A DNA stretch of 40,618 nucleotides from DAIDKA01 sp036489445 (lineage in GTDB: Bacteria; Pseudomonadota; Gammaproteobacteria; Steroidobacterales; Steroidobacteraceae). Below the pieces are notes generated by a model, which saw only the letters and a list, made by a program, of their open reading frames with translations, made no database searches and had not been told where the DNA came from. The translations under genes and the position numbers were made by a program. The stretch spans positions 1 through 40,618 of the forward strand of contig DASXFV010000053.1 in assembly GCA_036489445.1 (NCBI GenBank), read 5' to 3'. This document shows positions 34,429 through 40,618 of this stretch, in pieces; position 1 is the first letter of the stretch; each line of letters begins with the position of its first letter.

Positions 34429-35037
34429 ATGTGTGAACCCGTGCCTTTACAGAAGATCCTGCAGCTGGCCGGCCTGGCGCTGCTGACGATGCTGATCGGC
34501 GCGGCAGTGCCGACGACCCTTGCGAATGGCAGGCCGCAAAGCCACGCCCAGACAACGGCCCGGGCCCAGGCGGATGCAAGCGCAGGCGATACCAGTGCGG
34601 TTCCCGCGCAGCTGCTGGCCGACCGGGTGATCGTGCGCAAAGCGGAGCGGCGCCTGTATCTGATGCACGGCGATGTCGTCCTGCGCTCATACCGCGTGGC
34701 ACTGGGGCTCAATCCCATCGGACCCAAGGAGCAGGAGGGCGACTCGCGCACTCCGGAGGGGCACTATCTGTTGACCCGTCGCAATCCGCGCAGCGAGTAT
34801 TTCCTGTCCATCCAGGTCTCCTACCCCAACGACAAGGATCTGCAGCGCGCGAGCCGCAACCGCCTGACGCCGGGTGGGGCCATCATGATCCACGGCCTGC
34901 CCAACGAGTTGCGCCGCGAACCGTCCTACTACGAGAAGCGCGACTGGACGGATGGCTGTATCGCGGTGTCGGACTCGGACATGCTGGAGATCTGGCTGAT
35001 GACCCCGCTGGACACACCCATCGACATCCTGCCGTAG
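34429..35037 (+). CDS. L,D-transpeptidase family protein (YkuD domain)
   Basis: A 202-residue periplasmic protein with an N-terminal membrane/signal segment (LQLAGLALLTMLIGAAVPTTLA). The YkuD domain spans about 66-200: VIVRKAERRLYLMHGDVVLRSYRVALG, then His155 (IMIHGLPN) and the nucleophile Cys177 in DWTDGCIAV. The residue pair before the cysteine is Asp-Gly instead of the common His-Gly, as in the YafK-like branch, which includes enzymes that release Braun lipoprotein instead of cross-linking. So it may form or cut L,D-bonds. It follows a lytic transglycosylase gene. Confidence 0.88.
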   Translation: MCEPVPLQKILQLAGLALLTMLIGAAVPTTLANGRPQSHAQTTARAQADASAGDTSAVPAQLLADRVIVRKAERRLYLMHGDVVLRSYRVALGLNPIGPKEQEGDSRTPEGHYLLTRRNPRSEYFLSIQVSYPNDKDLQRASRNRLTPGGAIMIHGLPNELRREPSYYEKRDWTDGCIAVSDSDMLEIWLMTPLDTPIDILP

Positions 35038-35050
35038 GGTTGGCGGTCAA

Positions 35051-36448
35051 TTGAGCATTGTGAAAACCAGCAGCATCATTATTGCGGACTCGGTTGACGC
35101 ACTGGTTGCGCCGCGCGGCAGCCTCGAGAACCTGTCCCAGGAGGAGATCACCCAGCTCCTGGACACCAGCCATAGCGGGCTCTACGGCCTGTTTCGCAAG
35201 TGCGCCCTGGCGGTGCTCAATACCGGCAACGACACCGATAATGCCAAGGAAATCATGGAGCGGTACGCCGACTTCGACATCGAGGTCGTCCGCCATGCGC
35301 GTGGCATCAAGCTGGAAATGCGGCACGCCCCGGCCACCGCCTTCGTGGACGGGGAGATGATCCGGGGCATCAAGGAGCATCTGTTCGCGGTCTTGCGCGA
35401 TGTGATCTACATCGCCGGGGAAATCATCGACAGCCGGGTGGTATCCCTCACGGATTCCGGCGCAGTCACGAACACGGTGTTCCGGATCCTGCGCAATGCA
35501 CGGGCGCTGGAGTTCAAGGGTTATCCCAACCTGGTGGTGTGCTGGGGCGGGCATTCCATCGGTGACGACGAATACCGTTACACCAAGAAGGTGGGCTACG
35601 AGATGGGTCTGCGGGGCCTGGACGTGTGCACCGGCTGCGGTCCGGGTGCCATGAAGGGACCCATGAAGGGGGCGACCATCGGCCACGCCAAGCAGCGTTC
35701 AGTGCAGAGTCGCTACATCGGCCTCACCGAGCCCGGAATTATCGCTGCGGAACCACCGAATCCCATCGTTAGTCAGCTGGTGATCCTGCCGGACATCGAA
35801 AAACGCCTCGAAGCCTTTGTCCGCATGGGCCACGGCATTGTGGTGTTCCCGGGCGGTGCGGGCACCGCCGAGGAAATCCTGTACCTGACCGGGCTGCTCC
35901 TGGATCCGGCCAATGCCAGTCAGCCGTTTCCGGTGGTGCTGACCGGACCTGCCGCCAGCGCCGGATACTTCGAGCACATCCGGCACTTCGTCGAAGGCAC
36001 ATTGGGCCGCGAGGCTGTGCAGCGCCTGGAAGTCATCATCGATGACCCGGCGGCAGTCGCCCGACGCATGGTCGCCGGCATGGACCAGGTGCGGGCGTTC
36101 CGGCGCGAACGCAGCGATTCCTATAACTTCAATTGGCTGCTCTCGGTCGGCATTGAGCTGCAGCGCCCCTTCCAGGTTTCCCACGAGTCCATGCGTTCGC
36201 TGGTGCTGTCGCGCGCGCAGCCGGTGCACATGCTGGCGGCGAATCTGCGTCGTGCCTTCTCCGGTATCGTCACCGGAAACGTAAAGGACTACGGCGTGCA
36301 GGCCATCGAGCAGCAGGGTCCCTACGAGTTGACGGGTGATCAGAATGTCATGCGCCTGCTGGACGATCTGCTGGCCGCGTTCGTCGCGCAGGGACGCATG
36401 AAGCTGCCGGGCTCTGTCTACAAGCCCTGCTACCGCCTGGTAGCGTGA
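35051..36448 (+). CDS. ppnN: pyrimidine/purine-nucleotide 5'-monophosphate nucleosidase PpnN
   Basis: Cleaves nucleoside monophosphates to base and ribose 5-phosphate; (p)ppGpp stimulates the E. coli enzyme. It has 465 residues. The N-terminal domain (LYGLFRKCALAVLNTGNDTDNAKEIMERY, FAVLRDVIYIAG) precedes the Rossmann-like LOG core with VVCWGGHSIG, GCGPGAMKGPMKGA and FPGGAGTAEEILYLTGLL, and the C-terminal domain ends LPGSVYKPCYRL. All match E. coli PpnN/YgdH. The start is TTG 35051 or GTG 35060; neither has a strong Shine-Dalgarno. Confidence 0.93.
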   Translation: MSIVKTSSIIIADSVDALVAPRGSLENLSQEEITQLLDTSHSGLYGLFRKCALAVLNTGNDTDNAKEIMERYADFDIEVVRHARGIKLEMRHAPATAFVDGEMIRGIKEHLFAVLRDVIYIAGEIIDSRVVSLTDSGAVTNTVFRILRNARALEFKGYPNLVVCWGGHSIGDDEYRYTKKVGYEMGLRGLDVCTGCGPGAMKGPMKGATIGHAKQRSVQSRYIGLTEPGIIAAEPPNPIVSQLVILPDIEKRLEAFVRMGHGIVVFPGGAGTAEEILYLTGLLLDPANASQPFPVVLTGPAASAGYFEHIRHFVEGTLGREAVQRLEVIIDDPAAVARRMVAGMDQVRAFRRERSDSYNFNWLLSVGIELQRPFQVSHESMRSLVLSRAQPVHMLAANLRRAFSGIVTGNVKDYGVQAIEQQGPYELTGDQNVMRLLDDLLAAFVAQGRMKLPGSVYKPCYRLVA

Positions 36449-36595
36449 CATAACGTCACAAGGGCAAGCGGCGCAGGAGCCGTGCCCGACACTTCCCTGC
36501 CCGCATCTCCGGCGTGCGACGCTGATGTGACCCAGTTCCTTAGGTATGTCGTGCCAACTCCGTACGCTGCCCTGCAACCATTTAGGAGTCGTTGC

Positions 36596-36844
36596 ATGAA
36601 CTCATCAGATCGAACTCGGGGTGATCCTCTGCCAGATCCGGCAGAGGCCGTCGCACCGGTTTCGCCATTGGCTCCGCCGCTGGCCGGCACCGAAGACTAT
36701 GGCTCCTGGCTGGATCGCATGCAGCGTGCGCGTACGCGCCATGCGGCAATCACACGCAATCTGAACACCTGGTCCAACTACAAGAGCTGGGCCGACCAGG
36801 TGAAGGGTTCGTGGGAGCAGGAGCCGGAGCCAAAGCGCAAGTAG
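36596..36844 (+). CDS. hypothetical protein, 82 residues
   Basis: A small protein with a Pro-rich acidic N-terminus (about 1-35) and a basic/aromatic C-terminal half (GSWLDRMQRARTRHAAITRNLNTWSNYKSWADQVKGSW) that could form an amphipathic helix. No family recognised. AGGAG lies 7 bases before the ATG, a good ribosome site that decides the start over longer in-frame readings. It is convergent with the ParA-type gene, 23 bp apart, and may be linked to it. Confidence 0.75.
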   Translation: MNSSDRTRGDPLPDPAEAVAPVSPLAPPLAGTEDYGSWLDRMQRARTRHAAITRNLNTWSNYKSWADQVKGSWEQEPEPKRK

Positions 36845-36867
36845 GCCCCGCCTGCCAGGGCGGCCAT

Positions 36868-37581
36868 TCAGACGATTTCCGCGATGCGCTCGGGTTCAGA
36901 CTCGAATTCGAAGGATGCCTGTCGCGGCGGCTCCCCGGGGCTGGCGAGCCAATCGGTGAGCGGTTCCCAGGCCCTGATGTCCTCCAGGACCTGCTGGGCC
37001 TTCATTTCGTGAATTCCCAGTCCACTCTCCGCGGCCCGGATGTAGTTCTGTGAATCGCGCAGGGTTGCCACGACCGGAATCCCCAGCGTTTCCAGGAAGC
37101 GCACCAACGATTGGTAGACCCGGGTATTCATCTTCACCCGGTTGGCGATCACGCCCAGCCGGTTCTCGGCGCGCTTGATTTTGGCCACCAGCAGCAGATC
37201 GCGGATACAGCGCGAACAGGCATGGATGTCGATATCGGAGGGCAGGACGGGCACCAGGATCTTGTCCGTCTGCCGTGTCAGCTCGATCATGCTTTGATGC
37301 GACAGGGCCGCTGCGGTGTCGACGATGACATGGGTGGCATCAGGCGGGGCGCGCAACTGGAAGGTGCGGGTCACCCGCGGATCCCGCTGGTACGCCGAGA
37401 TCAGATGCACCCTGGGTAGTGCCGGATCCCGTTTCGACACCCACCGCTCCGATGACGCTTGCGGGTCATGGTCCATGAGCACCGGCCGCTGCTGTCGCGA
37501 GGCGAAGTAGCCGGCCAGATTCACGGCGATGGTCGTCTTGCCGGACCCGCCCTTGGGGTTCAGAACGACAATGCGCTGCAT
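36868..37581 (-). CDS. orphan ParA-family ATPase
   Basis: A 237-residue P-loop ATPase of the ParA/MinD class. The deviant Walker A is KGGSGKTT (residues 10-17, with Lys10 and Lys15), the A' motif region is MDHDPQASSERW, and Walker B is VIVDTAAAL. Such proteins form nucleotide-dependent dimers on DNA or membrane and position plasmids, chromosomes or protein clusters. There is no parB or parS-like gene in the window, so a role other than chromosome partition is possible. The ATG at 37581 starts MQRIVVLNPKGG; the longer in-frame upstream sequence is not protein-like. Confidence 0.87.
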   Translation of the reverse strand: MQRIVVLNPKGGSGKTTIAVNLAGYFASRQQRPVLMDHDPQASSERWVSKRDPALPRVHLISAYQRDPRVTRTFQLRAPPDATHVIVDTAAALSHQSMIELTRQTDKILVPVLPSDIDIHACSRCIRDLLLVAKIKRAENRLGVIANRVKMNTRVYQSLVRFLETLGIPVVATLRDSQNYIRAAESGLGIHEMKAQQVLEDIRAWEPLTDWLASPGEPPRQASFEFESEPERIAEIV

Positions 37582-37670
37582 GGTCTCACAGGGTACTGGT
37601 GCTGCTGCAGGGCCGCAAGATGAGATCTTCGGCACGCCAGGCACCATGGTGAGTTTGTAGGCTACGCGGC

Positions 37671-37778
37671 ATGGAACGAATGCTGTTGCTCTGGGACGAG
37701 ATCGATGACCTGCTGGCCGTGGGCCGCTGCCTGGTGTCCCGCGCCGTGATGCGCATGAAAAACGCCGATCCGGCTTGA
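37671..37778 (+). CDS. possible 35-residue small protein
   Basis: ATG 37671 opens 35 codons: MERMLLLWDEIDDLLAVGRC, then a basic LVSRAVMRMKNADPA. Charged and hydrophobic residues alternate as in an amphipathic helix, and the DNA keeps high G/C at third positions. There is no strong Shine-Dalgarno. It is divergent from the ParA-type gene and its TGA stop lies inside the -35 box of the htpG heat-shock promoter. I have a vague memory of similar LLLWDE(I/L)DD openings in Xanthomonadales, which I cannot verify. Confidence 0.4.
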   Translation: MERMLLLWDEIDDLLAVGRCLVSRAVMRMKNADPA

Positions 37779-37802
37779 AAAATCCGCCGGGACACCCAAG
37801 AT
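37774..37802 (+). promoter_or_regulatory. sigma-32 heat-shock promoter for htpG
   Basis: CTTGAAA (37774-37780), 14 bases, then CCCAAGAT (37795-37802), against the RpoH consensus. The 14-base spacing equals that of E. coli htpG. The leader would be about 31 nt with AGGA 6 bases before the ATG. Confidence 0.7.
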
Positions 37803-37839
37803 GCATGCCTGCTCAACTTTTTGACCGGCAGGATTGCGC

Positions 37840-39765
37840 ATGACTGATAACCAGAAAACCACTCTCGGCTTCCAGGCCGAGGTGAGTCAGCTGCTGCAGC
37901 TGATGATTCACTCGCTGTACAGCCACAAGGAAATTTTTCTCCGGGAACTGATTTCAAACGCCTCGGATGCCAATGATCGCCTGCGCTTCGAGGCCATCGC
38001 GAACCCGGCACTGCTGGCGGATGACCCCAACCTCGCGGTGTGGGTGGAGGGCGATTCGACCACGGCCACCTTGAAGATCCGTGACAACGGCATCGGCATG
38101 ACCCGCGAGGAGGCGATCGCCAATCTGGGCACCATCGCGCGCTCGGGGACTGCGGAGTTCTTCAAGTCCCTGTCAGGGGATCAGCAGAAGGACTCGCAGC
38201 TGATCGGCCAGTTCGGCGTGGGCTTCTACTCGGCGTTCATCGTGGCTGAACGCGTGGAGGTGCTGACGCGCAAGGCGGGGGCGCCCGCGAGCGAAGGTGT
38301 CCACTGGGAATCCAGCGCCGACGGCCAGTTCACGGTGGAGAACGTGGAGTTGGCCCAGCGCGGCACCACCATCATCCTGCACCTCAAGGCCGACACCCGG
38401 GAATTTGCCGACAGCTGGCGCCTGCGTTCCCTGATTCATCGCTATTCCGACCATCTGGGATTCCCGGTGCTGATGCGCAAGGAGTCGGCAGCCTCGAAGC
38501 CCGAGGACAAGGATGCACCGGCCACCGAGGCGCCGTTTGAGGCGGTCAACCAGGCCCGCGCCCTGTGGACGCGGGCCCGCACCGATATCACGGACGAGGA
38601 ATACAAGCAGTTCTTCGACCACATCGCGCACGATCCCACCGAGCCTCTGGCGTGGAGCCACAACAAGGTCGAGGGCAAGCGCGACTACACCAGTTTGCTG
38701 TACGTCCCCGGGCGCGCACCCTTTGACCTATGGCACCGGGATGCCGCGCGGGGCCTGAAGCTGTACGTACGCCGCGTGTTCATCATGGACGACGCGGAAC
38801 AGTTTCTGCCCCTGTACCTGCGTTTCATCAAGGGGGTGATCGATTCCAGCGATCTGCCGCTGAATGTCTCGCGTGAGCTGCTGCAGCAGGATGCGGATGT
38901 GGAGGCGATGAAGGGTGGCCTAACCCGTCGGGTACTGGAGCTGCTGAGCCGGCTGGCCAGCGAGGAGCCGGCCAAATACGCCACCTTCTGGAAGGAGTTC
39001 GGTGCGGTGCTCAAGGAGGGCCTGGCCGAGGATTACGCCAATCGGGAGAAGATTCTGCCGCTGCTGCGTTTTGCCAGCACCCACGAGGCCGAGGATGCTC
39101 CCACGGTCGCCCTGAAGGACTACCTGGCGCGAATGAAGAGCGGCCAGGACCGCATCTACTATGTGATCGCTGACAGCGTCGCCGCGGCGCGCAGCAGCCC
39201 CCATATCGAGCAGCTCAAGGCGCTCGGGATCGAGGTGCTGCTGATGTCCGAGCGCGTCGATGAGTGGGTGATGGGCCAGATCGAGGGCTTTGAAGGCAAG
39301 GCCTTCAAAGACGCTGCTCGCGGTGATCTGGAGCTGGGGGGGCTGTCCTCGGACACCGAGCGCAGCAAGGCGCAGGAGCAGCTCAAGGAACACGCAGGGC
39401 TGCTCAAACGGGTCAAGGACACACTGGGCGAGCGAGTGACTGAAGTACGCGTGGCCTCACGCCTGACGGACTCCCCGTCCTGCCTGGTGATGGGCGAGCG
39501 GGATCTGGGATCCGCCATGCGGCGCATTCTGGAGGCTCAGGGCCAGAAGGTGCCCGAGAGCAAGCCGGTACTGGAACTGAATGTGGAGCATCCCATCGTG
39601 CGGCACCTGGAGGGGGTGACGCAGGAAGCGGACTTCGGGGAGCTGGCGCAGCTGTTGTATGACCAGGCGGCCCTGTCCGAAGGCGGCCAGCTGGTCAATC
39701 CGGCGGATTACGTGCGCCGATTGAATCGCCTGCTGGTGCGCCTGGCCGTGCCCGGCGCGGTCTGA
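37840..39765 (+). CDS. htpG: molecular chaperone HtpG (Hsp90)
   Basis: ATP-dependent chaperone, 641 residues (E. coli 624). The GHKL ATPase domain shows catalytic Glu36 and Asn40 (LRELISNASDAND), DNGIGM near 88, GTIARSG near 107 and GQFGVGFYSAF near 126. The middle domain (LYVRRVFIMDD, DSSDLPLNVSRELLQQ) and a dimerisation domain follow. A charged insert (SAASKPEDKDAPATEAP, about 212-228) marks the linker. The ATG at 37840 aligns with family N-termini; a TTG at 37834 is in frame but unlikely. It has a sigma-32 promoter, and the hydrolase gene begins directly at its stop. Confidence 0.97.
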   Translation: MTDNQKTTLGFQAEVSQLLQLMIHSLYSHKEIFLRELISNASDANDRLRFEAIANPALLADDPNLAVWVEGDSTTATLKIRDNGIGMTREEAIANLGTIARSGTAEFFKSLSGDQQKDSQLIGQFGVGFYSAFIVAERVEVLTRKAGAPASEGVHWESSADGQFTVENVELAQRGTTIILHLKADTREFADSWRLRSLIHRYSDHLGFPVLMRKESAASKPEDKDAPATEAPFEAVNQARALWTRARTDITDEEYKQFFDHIAHDPTEPLAWSHNKVEGKRDYTSLLYVPGRAPFDLWHRDAARGLKLYVRRVFIMDDAEQFLPLYLRFIKGVIDSSDLPLNVSRELLQQDADVEAMKGGLTRRVLELLSRLASEEPAKYATFWKEFGAVLKEGLAEDYANREKILPLLRFASTHEAEDAPTVALKDYLARMKSGQDRIYYVIADSVAAARSSPHIEQLKALGIEVLLMSERVDEWVMGQIEGFEGKAFKDAARGDLELGGLSSDTERSKAQEQLKEHAGLLKRVKDTLGERVTEVRVASRLTDSPSCLVMGERDLGSAMRRILEAQGQKVPESKPVLELNVEHPIVRHLEGVTQEADFGELAQLLYDQAALSEGGQLVNPADYVRRLNRLLVRLAVPGAV

Positions 39766-40440
39766 ATGGCCCCTGGGCCGGGGACGGCGTTGGCGGCCGA
39801 GAGCCTCCTGCTCCAAGGACCCGCGGGTGACCTGGAGACGCGTCTGGACTTTCCCGCCGCCGATCGGGGCGCCGACCCTGCCGCGCCTGCCGCCTTCGCT
39901 GTGGTGTGTCATCCACATCCGTTGTTTGGCGGCACGCTGACCAACAAGGTCGTCCATACCCTGGCGCGGACGTTCAATGACCTGGGGATGCCCAGCCTGC
40001 GATTCAACTTCCGCGGTGTGGGCGCAAGCGCCGGCACGCATGATGAGGGCCGAGGTGAAGTGCAGGATGCCCTGGCTGTGGTGCGTCATGGCCGCGAACG
40101 CTGGCCGCAGGCGCGCCTGTGGCTGGCGGGATTTTCCTTCGGGGCCGCGGTGGCGGTGCGCGCCAGCAGCGAGGCGTCAGCGGTGGGTCTGGTGGCAGTC
40201 GCGCCTGCAGTGGATCGGATCGATGTCGGGGCGGTGACGCCCGGGAGTGCCTGGCTGGTGGTGCTGGGCGATGCCGATGACGTGGTTTCACCGCAGCGCA
40301 TGCTGCAATGGGCGCGGAATTTAAGCCCGCAGCCGGTTATCCAGGTCATGGCTGGAGCCGGTCATTACTTCCACGGCCGTCTGCCCGAGCTACGGGACGC
40401 CGTTACGGCCTTCGTCAACCAAAGGCCCGGGAAAACCTAG
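39766..40440 (+). CDS. alpha/beta hydrolase
   Basis: A 224-residue alpha/beta-hydrolase-fold protein. VVCHPHPLFGGTLTNKVVHTLAR (47-69) is the oxyanion region of the HPHP family, the nucleophile elbow is GFSFG with Ser124, an acid is near Asp169-171 (LGDADD), and His200 is in GAGHYFHG. Related proteins are annotated as esterases or dienelactone-hydrolase-like; the substrate is unknown. Its ATG directly follows the htpG TGA with no gap, so it is read from the same mRNA and probably heat-induced with it. Confidence 0.87.
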   Translation: MAPGPGTALAAESLLLQGPAGDLETRLDFPAADRGADPAAPAAFAVVCHPHPLFGGTLTNKVVHTLARTFNDLGMPSLRFNFRGVGASAGTHDEGRGEVQDALAVVRHGRERWPQARLWLAGFSFGAAVAVRASSEASAVGLVAVAPAVDRIDVGAVTPGSAWLVVLGDADDVVSPQRMLQWARNLSPQPVIQVMAGAGHYFHGRLPELRDAVTAFVNQRPGKT

Positions 40441-40453
40441 GCTTACCCGGGCC
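40424..40453. terminator. hairpin between the hydrolase and HU genes
   Basis: GGCCCGGG, a 14-base loop that includes the hydrolase stop codon, then CCCGGGCC: a perfect 8-bp stem between convergent genes. On plus it is followed by GTTTG, on minus by TTTGG; both T-tracts are weak. Confidence 0.5.
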
Positions 40454-40480
40454 GTTTGAGAATTCAGTGATCGCGGGGGA

Positions 40481-40618
40481 TCAGGAATTCACCATGCTCT
40501 TCAGGCTCTTCAGCGGCAGCACGCGCACTTTCTTGCTCGCGGGCTTCGCCTTGAACGTCATCTTCTCGCCAGTGAACGGATTCACGCCCTCACGCGCCTT
40601 CGTGGCGGGCTTCTTGAC
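40481..40618 (-). CDS. HU-family DNA-binding protein, C-terminal part (5' end outside window)
   Basis: The visible 45 codons encode a basic C-terminus: KKPATKAREGVNPFTGEKM, then TFKAKPASKKVRVLPLKSL and KSMVNS. REGVNPFTGEKMTFKAKPASKKV corresponds to the second beta-arm strand and last helix of HU/IHF proteins. The Lys-rich sequence and longer tail differ from E. coli HupA/B, suggesting an HU-like paralogue. The N-terminal part lies beyond position 40618. Confidence 0.85.
   Translation of the reverse strand, partial: VKKPATKAREGVNPFTGEKMTFKAKPASKKVRVLPLKSLKSMVNS

Overview
The window reads as an ordinary chromosomal stretch of a GC-rich gammaproteobacterium. The macromolecular-synthesis order rpsU-yqeY-dnaG-rpoD, divergent from tsaD-folB-folK, and a cobalamin-dependent ribonucleotide reductase split into NrdJa and NrdJb as in Pseudomonas aeruginosa point to Gammaproteobacteria, perhaps Xanthomonadales or Nevskiales relatives. 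I cannot fix the genus. I see no rRNA, tRNA, CRISPR array, insertion sequence, integrase or phage gene.

Layout. 1-5100: tail of a DUF6152-like protein, then on the minus strand rpoD, dnaG, a YqeY protein and rpsU. 5100-7784: tsaD, folB and folK on plus, facing a PTR1-type pteridine reductase on minus. 7796-11300: a MidA/NDUFAF7-type methyltransferase, the CCA-adding enzyme and a zinc aminopeptidase lipoprotein, packed head-to-head and tail-to-tail. 11303-13296: a protein quality-control block, a Do-like protease and an Hsp20 with a clear sigma-32 promoter. 13398-16654: nrdJa-nrdJb under palindromes that look like NrdR boxes, closed by a strong terminator. 16655-18445: a 596-residue protein I cannot assign. 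18489-22634: aldehyde dehydrogenase, small membrane protein, VOC protein, AraC-type regulator and aldo/keto reductase.

22631-31228: a two-component system, a damaged YncE-type beta-propeller gene, and a tolC-adaptor-RND pump operon, all on minus. 31229-31887 has no protein gene but holds an orphan minus-strand terminator that probably ends an unannotated small transcript. 31888-35037: cell-wall genes (LysM lytic transglycosylase, L,D-transpeptidase). 35051-40618: ppnN, an 82-residue unknown, an orphan ParA-type ATPase, a 35-codon ORF, htpG with a sigma-32 promoter, a hydrolase, and the end of an HU-family gene.

The more unusual signals are at the regulatory level. Several genes (L,D-transpeptidase, aldo/keto reductase, AraC regulator, pteridine reductase, possibly tsaD) have a -10 box only 6-8 bases before the start codon, which predicts leaderless mRNAs. 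Two gene pairs start only 5-6 bp apart, head to head. The YncE-type gene carries an internal frameshifting deletion. I did not find a clear new multi-gene system; the best unknowns are the 596-residue protein, the orphan terminator and the small ORFs around the ParA ATPase.
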